This document shows positions 38,449 to 50,808 of a DNA stretch of 64,000 nucleotides, piece after piece; position 1 is the first letter of the stretch; each line of letters opens with the position of its first letter. Origin of the DNA: Paracoccaceae bacterium. GTDB taxonomy: Bacteria; Pseudomonadota; Alphaproteobacteria; Rhodobacterales; Rhodobacteraceae. The notes under the pieces are model-generated. The model was given only the letters and a program-made list of their open reading frames with translations. It was not told the origin of the DNA and did no database searches. The stretch spans positions 79,612 to 143,611 of the forward strand of contig VYFX01000001.1 of assembly GCA_009842205.1 (NCBI GenBank), given 5' to 3'. The position numbers and the translations under genes are program-made.

Positions 38449-39369
38449 GTGATTAAAGTTCTAGGTCATAAATCACCAGATACCGACTCCACGGGATCTC
38501 CAATTGTCTGGTCCTGGTATTTGAACGAGTTCAGGAATGAGAAAAGCAAAGCCGTTTTACAAGGCGACCCCAACAATGAAGCAAAATTTGTTCTGAATTA
38601 TTGGGGATTGGAGTTACCCGAAATCATTGAAGACCTATCTGACGGTGAAGATGTTGTTATCGTGGATACCAACAATGTTTCCGAACTACCTGAAAATATA
38701 GGTAATGCAAACATTATCGGGCTTATTGATCACCATCTCCTACAGGGTGGACTAAGCACAAGTACTCCAATCGAAATTACCATCAGACCACTTGCCTGTA
38801 CTGCAACGATCATGCTTGACCTGATGGGAAGCGAGGTGGTTGCAAGGATGCCAAGGTCAATAAAAGGTGTGGCACTCAGTTGTATACTATCGGATACTCT
38901 TGAGTTTCGTTCTCCGACGACGACTGAGCACGATCGCAATGTCGCTGAACATCTTGCCAAGGACCTGGATATCAATATTTCAAATTACACTGCTGAAATG
39001 TTTGCAGCCAAATCAGATGTTTCCATGTTTACTGACAATCAACTTATCATGATTGACTCCAAAAGGTACGACCTTCAGGGTAAAAAGTTGAGGATTTCAG
39101 TTTTGGAAACAACGACCCCTTCACAGGTTCTGGATCGAACATCATCGTTGTTGGAGAGCCTCAATGTAGGTGCTGAAAGTGAAGATATCGATGTCGTATT
39201 GATGTTTGTCGTGGATATATTGAATGGAAATTCTACCCTGTTTGTACCAAACGAAATGGTAAGAACCATCGCCAAAAGCAGTTTTGGAGTGGAAGGATCC
39301 GGGAATACCCTTGTTCTCCCCGGAATTGTAAGCAGGAAAAAACAGATAATTCCCAACCTCAAACTCTGA
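38449..39369 (+). CDS. ppaC: Manganese-dependent inorganic pyrophosphatase (family II)
   Basis: 306-aa DHH-superfamily pyrophosphatase that hydrolyses PPi with Mn or Co. The N-terminal GHKSPDTDS motif, the VDTNN segment, the DHH motif (LIDHHLLQGG) and the C-terminal DHHA2 domain are present. GTG 38449 is chosen because AAGGA lies at good spacing; TTG 38443 sits too close to it. A family II rather than the more widespread family I enzyme; whether family I is also encoded is not visible. Confidence 0.93.
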   Translation: MIKVLGHKSPDTDSTGSPIVWSWYLNEFRNEKSKAVLQGDPNNEAKFVLNYWGLELPEIIEDLSDGEDVVIVDTNNVSELPENIGNANIIGLIDHHLLQGGLSTSTPIEITIRPLACTATIMLDLMGSEVVARMPRSIKGVALSCILSDTLEFRSPTTTEHDRNVAEHLAKDLDINISNYTAEMFAAKSDVSMFTDNQLIMIDSKRYDLQGKKLRISVLETTTPSQVLDRTSSLLESLNVGAESEDIDVVLMFVVDILNGNSTLFVPNEMVRTIAKSSFGVEGSGNTLVLPGIVSRKKQIIPNLKL

Positions 39370-39393
39370 TAGCTACTCTCTGTCGACAATACC

Positions 39394-40269
39394 ATGACCC
39401 AAATTATTGCCTCCTTCAGGGAGATTGCTGTTGATTATGATGTCTTGTTTTTTGATGTATGGGGCTGCCTTCATGATGGCGTAAAACCATACCCTGGGGC
39501 AATTAATGGTCTATTGGAATACAAAAAGCATGGTGGAACCGTTGTTTTGCTTACCAATTCACCTCGCCCAGGACATATGACAACCAAACAGATAAACTAC
39601 ATTGGAGTACCCAGGGAATCTTGGGATATAATTGTCACTTCGGGTGATGCGGCTCAACATTCCCTATTCAGGGGGGATGTAGGAAATAATATTTATCATA
39701 TTGGAACAAGAAACGAATATCCATTCTTCCATGAAGGTATGAGCGAGTTCCCTTCACCCAAAATCAATCGGGTCCCGCTCCAGGATGCAGAAGGAATTGT
39801 ATGTACCGGACCTTTTGATGAAAGTTTGGATAACGCTTCTGATTACTTGCCTGACCTCAAAATTGCACTCACGAAGGGATTTAAACTGTTGTGTGCCAAC
39901 CCGGATCTTGAAGTATATCGGGGTACAAAAAAAGTTATTTGTGCAGGCGCGATAGCCAGACAGTATGAAATGATAGGTGGAAATGTACTGTTATTCGGCA
40001 AACCTAAGGCCGAAATCTACAATCTGGCCTTTGCCCGAGTTGAAAAGTTGCTAGGCCAATTGGAGAAAAACAGGATTCTTTGTGTGGGTGACGGTCCATT
40101 AACAGATCTTGCTGGTGCCATCAGGAATGGCTATCCTTCGCTTTTTGTCACGGGTGGTCTTGCCAAGAATGAAACAGGAACAGGATTACATCCCAACCAA
40201 AATAAATTGCATCAGTATCTTGCACGAATTGATATGAAGCCAGATTTCGCTATAGGTTATTTTGGTTAG
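39394..40269 (+). CDS. HAD-superfamily class IIA hydrolase (TIGR01459-like)
   Basis: 291-aa NagD-related phosphatase with the nucleophile motif FFDVWGCLHDG (about 20-30; the second catalytic Asp position is changed as usual in this subgroup), motif II LLTNSPRP and C-terminal metal motif LCVGDGPLTDLAGA. The capped alpha/beta architecture is class IIA. The substrate is unknown. It lies between ppaC and ribF in one plus-strand run, an association with ribF I recall from other alphaproteobacteria. Confidence 0.88.
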   Translation: MTQIIASFREIAVDYDVLFFDVWGCLHDGVKPYPGAINGLLEYKKHGGTVVLLTNSPRPGHMTTKQINYIGVPRESWDIIVTSGDAAQHSLFRGDVGNNIYHIGTRNEYPFFHEGMSEFPSPKINRVPLQDAEGIVCTGPFDESLDNASDYLPDLKIALTKGFKLLCANPDLEVYRGTKKVICAGAIARQYEMIGGNVLLFGKPKAEIYNLAFARVEKLLGQLEKNRILCVGDGPLTDLAGAIRNGYPSLFVTGGLAKNETGTGLHPNQNKLHQYLARIDMKPDFAIGYFG

Positions 40270-40317
40270 TAAGCAACCACTAATACTTGTCATTTGAATT
40301 TATAATATCCTTGGACA

Positions 40318-41262
40318 ATGAAAAGATTTGATACCTTCAAGCTCATTCCAGAGGAATTCGCCAATTCCGCTGTTGCCATAGGTAATTTCGATGGCATTCA
40401 CTTGGGACACAAAAAAGTATTTTCTATAACCAGGGAAATTGCCCGAAAAGAAGGTGTCCCCTCAGCAATCCTGACATTTGAACCACACCCAAGGCAGTAT
40501 TTTTCCCCTGATAGTCCACCATTTCGTCTAGTTACTTCTGAAACAAGGGCCGATCTGATTGAAGCCTGCGGTTTTGATGCCTTGTTTGAAATCCAGTTCG
40601 ATAAGCACCTGTCAAACCTAACCTCTGAGGAATTCATAACACAGGTTCTTCTTGAAGGCCTGAAAGTATCTCACGTCGTTGTTGGAGAGGACTTTCGATA
40701 TGGTAAAAAAAGACAGGGGGACACCGAACAACTCGTTCTTATGGGATCATCCCTCGGATTTGAAGTTATTGTCTTGCCCAAACATTCCAATTCCTATCTG
40801 ACATATTCTTCGTCTACCGTAAGAACTGCTCTGAAAGAGGGCAATCTCCAAGTAGCCAGAGATTGTCTTGACAGGTGGCACAGTGTCGAGGGGGTTGTCA
40901 AGAAGGGGCAGAAAAATGGCAGGAGCATTGGATTTCCAACTGCCAACCTGGATTTTGATGGAGTGGTTATACCCAAATTTGGTGTTTATGCCGTTTTCGT
41001 TGATATTTTGACCGGTAAATACAGGGGAAGTTATCTCGGTGCAGCCTCAATTGGGACCAAACCCACGTTCGGGAATTTCAATCCCAATCTGGAAACGTAT
41101 ATATATGATTTCAACGGTGATATTTATGGCGAGCATATTTCCGTCTCGCTGGTTCACTACCTGAGACCCGAAATCAAGTTTGATTCGGTTGAAGACCTTG
41201 TCATTCAAATGAAAAGTGACTGTCAAAAATCACGTGAATACCTTGCGGGTGTATCAAGGTAA
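40318..41262 (+). CDS. ribF: Bifunctional riboflavin kinase / FMN adenylyltransferase
   Basis: 314-aa enzyme making FMN and FAD from riboflavin. The N-terminal adenylyltransferase has the nucleotidyl motif NFDGIHLGHK (about 22-31) and FEPHPRQYF. The C-terminal kinase has GQKNGRSIGFPTANL (about 196-210) and the GAASIGTKPTFG segment. Full length. Confidence 0.96.
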   Translation: MKRFDTFKLIPEEFANSAVAIGNFDGIHLGHKKVFSITREIARKEGVPSAILTFEPHPRQYFSPDSPPFRLVTSETRADLIEACGFDALFEIQFDKHLSNLTSEEFITQVLLEGLKVSHVVVGEDFRYGKKRQGDTEQLVLMGSSLGFEVIVLPKHSNSYLTYSSSTVRTALKEGNLQVARDCLDRWHSVEGVVKKGQKNGRSIGFPTANLDFDGVVIPKFGVYAVFVDILTGKYRGSYLGAASIGTKPTFGNFNPNLETYIYDFNGDIYGEHISVSLVHYLRPEIKFDSVEDLVIQMKSDCQKSREYLAGVSR

Positions 41263-41293
41263 ATTCGGCCAGCATAGTCAACACCCAATCAAA

Positions 41294-41812
41294 ATGACTT
41301 CCATTATCAATCCAATCTACCATTTGTTCATGGGAATCCTGATGGGGATGTTCTTTCCGAAGGTAAAAAGAAAAAATTACTGGCAACGATTTGGTCTCAG
41401 GGATTTGACACCGGCCGAATGGGAAGATCTTTGTGATGGTTGTGGGAAATGCTGTTTGTTCAAATTTGATTCGTACGATGAAAGCAATGTTGAATTCACC
41501 AATGTCGCGTGTCGACTACTGGACTGTTCGACTTGCCAATGCAAGCATTACGAAAAGCGCAAAAACATCGTCCATGATTGTGTAAAAATTACCCCGGAAC
41601 TTCTTGAAGAACGGTCATATTGGTTGCCTTCAACTTGTGCCTACAGGCTTTTGCACGAAAACAAACCGCTCCATGACTGGCATCATTTGATATCGGGAGA
41701 TAGAAATACGGTTCATGAACAGGGAATTTCCGTCAGGAATTGGGTAATTTCCGAAACGGAAGTTTCTGAACATGACATTCAAAATCATATTATTGAGGTA
41801 CAGGAAAAATGA
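41294..41812 (+). CDS. YcgN-type Fe-S/zinc Cys-cluster protein (UPF0260/UPF0153)
   Basis: 172-aa protein if ATG 41294 is used. The frame is open from 41216 but that part overlaps ribF and is not family-like, and initiation at the later MGMFF Met residues is also possible. The Cys pattern CDGCGKCC, then CRLLDCSTCQCKHYEKR, and a third Cys in STCAYRL form a metal- or Fe-S-binding cluster typical of YcgN. Function unknown. Its stop overlaps the next start (ATGA), coupling it to threonine aldolase. Confidence 0.85.
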   Translation: MTSIINPIYHLFMGILMGMFFPKVKRKNYWQRFGLRDLTPAEWEDLCDGCGKCCLFKFDSYDESNVEFTNVACRLLDCSTCQCKHYEKRKNIVHDCVKITPELLEERSYWLPSTCAYRLLHENKPLHDWHHLISGDRNTVHEQGISVRNWVISETEVSEHDIQNHIIEVQEK

Positions 41813-42870
41813 ATTTTGCATCGGATAATTCGGGCCCTGCTGCTCCCGAAATACTTGAAGCTGTCATATCGGCTAACAAGGGCTATCAGAATTCTTATGG
41901 CGGTGACAGCCTGATGGAAAATGTTGAGAGGCAGTTGAGAGAAATTTTTGAGGCCCCTGACGCCGCCATTTATCTGGTGGCTACTGGAACTGCTGCCAAT
42001 GCCCTTTCCCTAGCATGTCTGTGTCCATCCTGGTCTACAATTTTTTGTCACGAACACTCGCACATCCAAGAAGATGAATGTGGAGCTCCGGAATTTTTCA
42101 CAGGTGGTTCCAAACTGACAACTGTTGGGGGCAAGCATGCAAAGATTGATCCCCAGAAATTGGCTGAGGCAATTTCATCAACAGGCATTATCGGTGTTCA
42201 CAATGTACAAAAGGGAGCTTTATCGATTACCAACGCTACCGAACTGGGTGCGGTTTATGATCTGGATGAAATAGCCGAACTTGTCACTCTGGCCAAGGAA
42301 TTTGATTTGCCGGTCCATATGGATGGTGCCAGATTTGCTAATGCTCTTGTAAAACTTGGTTGCTCACCTGCAGAACTGTCCTGGAAGGCTGGTATAGATA
42401 TATTATCCTTTGGGGGTACTAAGAATGGCTTGCTTGGTGTTGAAGCCGTCATAATATTTGATCCCTCCCTTGCCTGGGAATTCGAACTTCGTCGAAAAAG
42501 GGGAGGACATCTTTTTTCCAAGCACCGTTTTCTTTCTGCCCAAATGAATGCGTACCTGAAAGATGACCTATGGTTGCAATTGGCCCAAAAGGCAAATTCT
42601 GCAGCAGCCAAGCTCTCACGAGAACTTGCCAAACAGGAAAAGGTGACCATCGAACATCCTTCGGATGTAAACATGGTGTTTCCTTCATTGCCGAGGGAAA
42701 TTCACAACCTGGCTTACAGCAAAAAAGCAGCCTATTATTTATGGCCGCCAAATCAATCCCTTGAGGGCAATCCCAAGGTATCATTAAAGGCTAGAATGGT
42801 TTGCAACTGGTCTACAACAGATGAAGAGATAGAAACCTTCATCAATCTGGTCAAATCCTGCCAAGTCTGA
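41809..42870 (+). CDS. ltaE: Low-specificity threonine aldolase
   Basis: 353-aa PLP enzyme cleaving L-threonine/allo-threonine to glycine and acetaldehyde. The opening FASDNSGPAAPEILEAV, the HMDGARFANALV motif (PLP-contacting Asp) and the Schiff-base Lys in SFGGTKNGLLG identify the family. It overlaps the YcgN-like gene by 4 bases and is followed by a convergent isomerase-like gene. Confidence 0.92.
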   Translation: MNFASDNSGPAAPEILEAVISANKGYQNSYGGDSLMENVERQLREIFEAPDAAIYLVATGTAANALSLACLCPSWSTIFCHEHSHIQEDECGAPEFFTGGSKLTTVGGKHAKIDPQKLAEAISSTGIIGVHNVQKGALSITNATELGAVYDLDEIAELVTLAKEFDLPVHMDGARFANALVKLGCSPAELSWKAGIDILSFGGTKNGLLGVEAVIIFDPSLAWEFELRRKRGGHLFSKHRFLSAQMNAYLKDDLWLQLAQKANSAAAKLSRELAKQEKVTIEHPSDVNMVFPSLPREIHNLAYSKKAAYYLWPPNQSLEGNPKVSLKARMVCNWSTTDEEIETFINLVKSCQV

Positions 42871-42905
42871 CTATTCTCACCTGTACGATATTAGAATGTG
42901 ATTGC

Positions 42906-43499
42906 TTATTTCGTCAGATACCATTCCAGATAGTCCAAACGATCCTGACCCCAGAACACTTGACCGTCAATTACATATGATGGAGAACCGAATACATGGT
43001 CTTCCTCAGCCCTTAGAGTGTTTTTTTCGAATATCTCCATCGCCTGGATATTGTCGGTTTCAGCAATTTCAGGATCAAATCCTGCGGCTTTCAAACAATC
43101 ATGAACAACACTAGGGTCAGATATGTCCCGGTCTTCGGCCCAACATGCCGTCAGGTAATTTCGAACAAGTTGTGCCTTGTCTCCCTGGTCATTTGGGGCA
43201 TTGATTATGGTGAAGGATGCCGGTTTTGGATCCGTTGGCCAAAATTTCGGTTTTAAATTGACAGACATCCCCGAATGCTCGGCTATCCTTTGGATCTCCT
43301 GCATGCGATAATTTTGCCTTGATATATGTCTGTCCTTTGGTGGAAGCCCACCGGTTTTGCCAAATAAACCCATAATATCCATTGGCAGATATTCAATTGC
43401 AACTCCATGGCGGTCAGCGATTCGTTCGAGCCGATCACCGGCAAAATAGGTGAACGGCGAGAGAACGGAAAAATAATATGAAATTGTTTTCATGGACAA
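42906..43499 (-). CDS. 2-hydroxychromene-2-carboxylate isomerase / DsbA-fold GST kappa-like protein
   Basis: 197-aa thioredoxin-fold protein of the HCCA isomerase/GST-kappa family. It opens with YYFSVLSPFTYFAGDRL; Ser takes the place of the DsbA CxxC. It ends with the family block EDHVFGSPSYVIDGQVFWGQDRLDYLEW. The founding members isomerise a naphthalene-degradation intermediate using glutathione, but most homologues outside aromatic pathways have unknown roles, and no aromatic-pathway genes are adjacent. Confidence 0.88.
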   Translation of the reverse strand: MSMKTISYYFSVLSPFTYFAGDRLERIADRHGVAIEYLPMDIMGLFGKTGGLPPKDRHISRQNYRMQEIQRIAEHSGMSVNLKPKFWPTDPKPASFTIINAPNDQGDKAQLVRNYLTACWAEDRDISDPSVVHDCLKAAGFDPEIAETDNIQAMEIFEKNTLRAEEDHVFGSPSYVIDGQVFWGQDRLDYLEWYLTK

Positions 43500-43798
43500 A
43501 TCCTCTAATGAAGTTGCTTTTGTAAAGGGGAAACTGGCAAATTGAAAACCAGTTCTCGATTAATTTTTATGAAAAAAAAGAATATTCAATAAAACAAAGT
43601 AACGAGAAAAGTATATAATACCAGTTGTTATTTTAGAGGTTTAATCAGCAGATTCCCGTTTGGAAAAAATACTTGGATATCTTTACTCACTTCCCTTCCA
43701 TTATCTTCACAAAAGCGTATTAATTTTCAGTTACGTAATAAATTATTACTCGGTTTCGTTTACATCAAGAACTATTCTGAATTATGGAAAATTGGTTG

Positions 43799-44839
43799 AT
43801 GTCTCCTTTTGCTAACCTCAAACTCGTATCCGGAAATGCAAATCCGAATCTGGCACAAAATATAGCCCAAAGCATCTCCTCTCAAACCGGGAGTGAAATA
43901 GGTCTTGTCCCGTCAAGAGTAGAAAGATTCAACGATAAGGAAGTTTATGTTGAACTTTATGAGAATGTTCGTGGTGAAGACTTGTTTATCCTTCAATCGA
44001 CTTCCAAACCGGCCAATGACCATCTAATGGAATTGCTCATAATTTCGGATACACTCAGGAGGTCATCTGCCACAAGAGTTACCGCAGTTATCCCCTATTT
44101 TGGCTATGCCCGTCAGGACCGAAGAACCAAGGCACGAACCCCCATTTCAGCCAAACTGGTAGCCAACCTGATTGCCCAGGCAGGGTGTTCGCGTGTTCTG
44201 ACCATGGACCTTCATTCAGCCCAGATACAGGGATTTTTTGATATTCCTGTAGATAATCTCTATGCCTCCCCGATTTTTGAAATAGATTTGAGAAGATTGT
44301 TTCAAAGCAATATGAATGATTTGGTTGTGGTGTCTCCAGATATTGGAGGTGTCGCCAGAGCACGGGAACTTGCCAAGAGATTGGGGGTTGATCTTGCCGT
44401 CATTGACAAACGTCGGGCAAAACCCGGTGAGGTTGCCGAGATGAGTGTTATTGGGACTGTCAAGGGTCGAAAATGCATCTTGGTTGACGATATTTGTGAC
44501 ACTGCAGGAACACTTTGCAAGGGAGCCGACTTGCTTATTGAAGAGGGAGCCACTGAGGTACATGCTTACATTACCCACGGTGTTCTTTCAAATTCGGCAC
44601 ATAAAAGAATTGAGGAATCTGCACTTAACTCGCTTGTTATTACCGATACAATTGAAATTGATACCGATCAACGGGAATCACCTAAGATAAGGGTGTTGAG
44701 TACTGCGCCCCTATTTGCCAGAGCCATATTGAGCATTGCAAGTGGTACATCGGTTTCCAGCCTTTTCCAAGCCAAGAATATCGAATGGCTTTACGGGAAT
44801 AGTGATCTTCCCTTGTTCAGTAGTACAAACACCAAATAG
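43799..44839 (+). CDS. prs: Ribose-phosphate pyrophosphokinase (PRPP synthetase)
   Basis: Makes PRPP from ribose 5-phosphate and ATP. Signatures are YFGYARQDRR (ATP loop), the metal site DLHSAQIQGFFDIPVDNLYA, the flexible loop DKRRAKPGE and the PRPP-binding ILVDDICDTAGTL. ATG 43799 gives 346 aa; ATG 43784 in frame is an alternative. Both are longer than the usual ~310-320 aa, with extra residues in the C-terminal stretch. The 299 bases upstream (43500-43798) hold nothing recognisable beyond AT-rich promoter-like sequence. Confidence 0.94.
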   Translation: MSPFANLKLVSGNANPNLAQNIAQSISSQTGSEIGLVPSRVERFNDKEVYVELYENVRGEDLFILQSTSKPANDHLMELLIISDTLRRSSATRVTAVIPYFGYARQDRRTKARTPISAKLVANLIAQAGCSRVLTMDLHSAQIQGFFDIPVDNLYASPIFEIDLRRLFQSNMNDLVVVSPDIGGVARARELAKRLGVDLAVIDKRRAKPGEVAEMSVIGTVKGRKCILVDDICDTAGTLCKGADLLIEEGATEVHAYITHGVLSNSAHKRIEESALNSLVITDTIEIDTDQRESPKIRVLSTAPLFARAILSIASGTSVSSLFQAKNIEWLYGNSDLPLFSSTNTK

Positions 44840-44876
44840 AAGGCTTCCATTTTTGGTATCAGGCAGGAATATTGCC

Positions 44877-45263
44877 CTAATGGGAAATCTGGGACCTCAG
44901 GGAAATGGCATCTCCCAATCTCTTCTCAGCCTTGTCCTTTTCCTGCATTTCCTTGGTACTGGCTGTCTCTTCCAATCGGCTTACAAGGTCGTCCAATACA
45001 GGGGTTGTAAACTCTTCTTCAGGGAAAACTTCATCAGCCAATACGGTCACGCTGTCGGCAGTAATTTCGACAAATCCCCCTGCAACAACATACCTGGTTT
45101 CATCACCACCAACCCTGGCTTTGACAAACCCGGGACGTAAACTGGTCAGCATGGGAAGATGACCATCCATGGCTGTCATGTCACCTTCCACACCGGGTAA
45201 ATCCACCGCATCAACCTCAATCGAGGCTACGCTTTTTTCGGGAGAAACCAAATCAAAATGCAT
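44877..45263 (-). CDS. atpC: ATP synthase F1 epsilon subunit
   Basis: 128-aa central-stalk subunit. It has the beta-sandwich core (MHFDLVSPEKSVASIEVDAV, then MLTSLRPGFVKAR), followed by a helical C-terminal part. ATG 45263 matches the family N-terminus; the frame also allows TTG starts upstream. Last gene of atpHAGDC, 17 bases after atpD. Confidence 0.93.
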   Translation of the reverse strand: MHFDLVSPEKSVASIEVDAVDLPGVEGDMTAMDGHLPMLTSLRPGFVKARVGGDETRYVVAGGFVEITADSVTVLADEVFPEEEFTTPVLDDLVSRLEETASTKEMQEKDKAEKRLGDAISLRSQISH

Positions 45264-45280
45264 GATCAACAATATCCCAT

Positions 45281-47615
<2,335 letters not shown>

Positions 47616-47639
47616 GACGATTAATACCTAGTTTCGTTC

Positions 47640-49178
47640 TCAGGAAAAATTGGCTGAGTAGGATCCAATGGCCTCTTTGATCTTGTCTTCCAACTCACCC
47701 TCAACCTTGCGGTCATTGGCGGTTATGTCCTCAAGGAGGTCCTTGCAATTGGCCCTAATGTGATTAATCAAACCCCGTTCAAATCGAACCACATCACCAA
47801 TGTCGATATTATCAAGGAATCCCCCTGTCCCAGAGTAAATCACGCAGACAATTTCGGCATTGGTCAGAGGTGAATACTGAGCTTGTTTCATTAACTCTGT
47901 CAGTCTTGCTCCCCTGTTCAACAACCTTTGGGTGGCGGCATCCAAATCCGACCCGAATTGGGCAAAAGCAGCCATTTCACGATACTGGGCAAGTTCCAAC
48001 TTGACCGTACCCGCAACAGATTTCATTGCCTTGGTCTGTGCTGCCGAACCAACCCTGGAAACACTCAAACCGGTATTAACCGCAGGTCTGATACCTTGAT
48101 AAAACAATTCTGTTTCAAGAAAGATCTGTCCATCAGTAATTGAAATCACATTGGTTGGAATGTAGGCTGACAGGTCACCGGCCTGGGTTTCAATAATCGG
48201 CAAAGCGGTCAATGATCCAGCCTTGAAATCCGGATTCAACTTGGCTGCCCGTTCCAAAAGCCTTGAGTGGAGATAAAAGACATCACCCGGATAAGCTTCC
48301 CTTCCTGGAGGTCTCCTCAGGAGAAGCGACATTTGTCGGTAGGCGACAGCCTGTTTGGAAAGATCATCATAGATAATCAGAGCATGCTTTCCATTGTCCC
48401 TGAAGTATTCGGCCATGGCCGTAGCTGAATACGGGGCGAGAAACTGCATTGGAGCCGGGTCAGAAGCCGTTGCTGCCACGATGATTGAATACCGCAGGGC
48501 ATCATTTTCCTCGAGTTTCTTCACCAGTTGGGCTACGGTTGACCTTTTTTGTCCCACGGCCACATAAATGCAGTACAGTTTTTTGGACTCATCATCACCC
48601 GCGGCATCGTTGTATGATTTCTGATTTAGAATGGTATCAAGAACCAATGCCGTTTTACCTGTCTGGCGGTCGCCAATGATCAATTCCCGTTGACCTCGAC
48701 CAATTGGAATCATGGCATCCACCGACTTCAATCCGGTTGCCATGGGTTCATGGACAGACCTTCTCGGAATAATGCCCGGGGCCTTTACATCTGCCACTGA
48801 TCGCATGCTGGTTTCAATCGGACCCCTGTTGTCAATAGGATTGCCCAGAGCATCCACAACCCTGCCCAAGAGTTCTTCACCTACCGGTACATCAACAATG
48901 GCTTCCGTTCTTTTTACGAGATCACCCTCCTTGATGTCGCGGTCATCACCAAAAATGACGATACCGACGTTGTCGACCTCAAGATTAAGTGCCATCCCCC
49001 TGATTCCTCCAGGAAATTCAACCATTTCACCAGCCTGAATATTATCAAGCCCGAAAACCCTGGCGATACCATCACCAACACTTAAAACCCGGCCAACCTC
49101 TGCTACTTCGGCTTCCTGGCCAAAATTCTTGATCTGGTCCTTCAGAATTGCTGAAATTTCAGCAGCTTGGATACTCAT
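47640..49178 (-). CDS. atpA: ATP synthase F1 alpha subunit
   Basis: 512-aa non-catalytic nucleotide-binding subunit. It has Walker [10 protein letters not shown], the [25 protein letters not shown] signature region and [11 protein letters not shown]. Its start directly abuts the atpH stop (no gap). Confidence 0.98.
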   Translation of the reverse strand: MSIQAAEISAILKDQIKNFGQEAEVAEVGRVLSVGDGIARVFGLDNIQAGEMVEFPGGIRGMALNLEVDNVGIVIFGDDRDIKEGDLVKRTEAIVDVPVGEELLGRVVDALGNPIDNRGPIETSMRSVADVKAPGIIPRRSVHEPMATGLKSVDAMIPIGRGQRELIIGDRQTGKTALVLDTILNQKSYNDAAGDDESKKLYCIYVAVGQKRSTVAQLVKKLEENDALRYSIIVAATASDPAPMQFLAPYSATAMAEYFRDNGKHALIIYDDLSKQAVAYRQMSLLLRRPPGREAYPGDVFYLHSRLLERAAKLNPDFKAGSLTALPIIETQAGDLSAYIPTNVISITDGQIFLETELFYQGIRPAVNTGLSVSRVGSAAQTKAMKSVAGTVKLELAQYREMAAFAQFGSDLDAATQRLLNRGARLTELMKQAQYSPLTNAEIVCVIYSGTGGFLDNIDIGDVVRFERGLINHIRANCKDLLEDITANDRKVEGELEDKIKEAIGSYSANFS

Positions 49179-49739
49179 TTACTCAACCTCTTGCATTGCA
49201 TATTTCATGTTCATGAGTTTTGATTTTATTGAACTGTCAATCATTCGGGATCCCAATCGGACAACCATGCCACCTATCAAACTGGGATCAAATTTTACTT
49301 CCAGTTTTATATCCTTGCCGGCTTTCTGCTTTAGCGCTTCAGTAATCCGCCCGAGTTCATCATCAGACAGTTCGTGTGCTGAAAGGATCTCGGCTGGAAC
49401 AATACCCTTGTGCTCCGAAATCATTTTTTCCAATTGTTCCAGGATTAGCGGTAGGGCAAACAGCCTTCTCTTGGTTGCCAAAAGTGCAAGGGTATTCGTG
49501 AATAGATTACTCAGCCCCATGCGGGTGGCTATTTCAACAATTCCCCTTCTGGCGTCATCCCTTGTATATATGGGCGAGGCAATGAGAACCCTTAAATCTT
49601 CGCTTTCCTTGATCACTTGCTGTAAGGCGGCAATTTCCCCTTCCAATTCCTCCAACATGTCTTCTTCAAGCATCAGCTCGAATAAAGCCGTTGAATAGCG
49701 TGAGGATATTCCTGCTGAAATTGACAAGTTTTCTGCCAC
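49179..49739 (-). CDS. atpH: ATP synthase F1 delta subunit
   Basis: 186-aa peripheral-stalk (OSCP-like) subunit and first gene of the F1 operon. The N-terminal helical domain (ISSRYSTALFEL) and the conserved C-terminal block FDPSLIGGMVVRLGSRMIDSSIKSKL are visible. As usual in alphaproteobacteria, the F0 genes are not adjacent. The 240-base gap upstream (49740-49979) should hold the operon promoter; no specific operator was recognised there. Confidence 0.96.
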   Translation of the reverse strand: MAENLSISAGISSRYSTALFELMLEEDMLEELEGEIAALQQVIKESEDLRVLIASPIYTRDDARRGIVEIATRMGLSNLFTNTLALLATKRRLFALPLILEQLEKMISEHKGIVPAEILSAHELSDDELGRITEALKQKAGKDIKLEVKFDPSLIGGMVVRLGSRMIDSSIKSKLMNMKYAMQEVE

Positions 49740-49979
49740 TTAATTCCCTTAAATTCCAACTACACGTCTAATAAGAAACCTGTTGTATTTATTTGCCAAG
49801 ACCAAGGGCAACTGCATAAAATTGCACATAGTATCCCGTTCAACTTAATCCTAATTAGGTAAGTTTGATGGAGGTTGCAATTGTTAAGAAAGAATTTTGT
49901 TAGACTCATACTGTCGGGACCAAAATAATTTTTTTGTAGATTCAAATCACATTTCCATTTTGATTCGGTGGCCACCGGT

Positions 49980-50744
49980 TCAGGACTGTTCCATACCTGT
50001 AACTGGTTTGGGGGTGGGGTTTTTCGCTCCCTTCAACAATTCGAGTCCGCTCTTGACCGTTTCACCAATACCATGTTGACGAGTTAGAAAAATTCTTTTC
50101 CTTGCTACAATCAAATGTATGCCACCGACGACTTTTTGATGCAGTTTCTTGCCTGTTTTCTCGATGGTCTTGGCCATTATCCTCAATGAACCGTCATTGC
50201 TTGGCGGTACCATCAAAGCCATCGAATGATGTTCGAGCTGCAATTTGTGTCGGGACAATATCTTTTCCAATTGACCGTAGGAATAACTTCTTCCCCACCC
50301 ATAAGGTGTTGAGGAGTTCATGGACCATACTCCTGACTTGTTGGGAACAATGATAAGCATGAGACCCTCGGGGACTAGAACCCGCCAACATTCAGAAAGC
50401 ATGGCTGATTCATTCTCACAGAATTCCAATCCGTGAAGCAAGATGGCTCGTTCGATACTTGCCGTCGGCAAAGGCCAGTTGGATTCGAGTGTATGTACGG
50501 ACATATTGGGTTTTCCGGCAGGCCATTTCTGGCATTCCAACGATTCGGGCATCAAATTGATTATCCTGGAGTCTTTCCCGAGAAATTGTCCCAATAGCGG
50601 CAATGCAAAGCCATACCCCAACACACTGCCACTGACTTTATCCGGCCAAATCTCATTCGTTTCGGCAATCAGGGTTTCATTGACGAATGATCCCAACTCA
50701 GTATGGAAATAAAAATGATTAAAATGGGTTACATCAGGTCGCAT
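49980..50744 (-). CDS. Class I SAM-dependent methyltransferase
   Basis: 254-aa Methyltransf_11-type protein. Motif I is atypical (GSVLGYGFALPLLGQFLG). The later segments ILLHGLEFCENESAMLSECWRVLVPEGLMLIIVPN and SMNSSTPYGWGRSYSY are typical of a subgroup encoded next to gloB in Rhodobacterales, as I recall. The substrate is unknown. Divergent from gloB with a 64-base gap. Confidence 0.82.
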   Translation of the reverse strand: MRPDVTHFNHFYFHTELGSFVNETLIAETNEIWPDKVSGSVLGYGFALPLLGQFLGKDSRIINLMPESLECQKWPAGKPNMSVHTLESNWPLPTASIERAILLHGLEFCENESAMLSECWRVLVPEGLMLIIVPNKSGVWSMNSSTPYGWGRSYSYGQLEKILSRHKLQLEHHSMALMVPPSNDGSLRIMAKTIEKTGKKLHQKVVGGIHLIVARKRIFLTRQHGIGETVKSGLELLKGAKNPTPKPVTGMEQS

Positions 50745-50808
50745 GGTAATTACTTGTTGTTTTTAATTCGTTATTTCAATTTACAATCAACCCTGTTAGG
50801 AATCAATC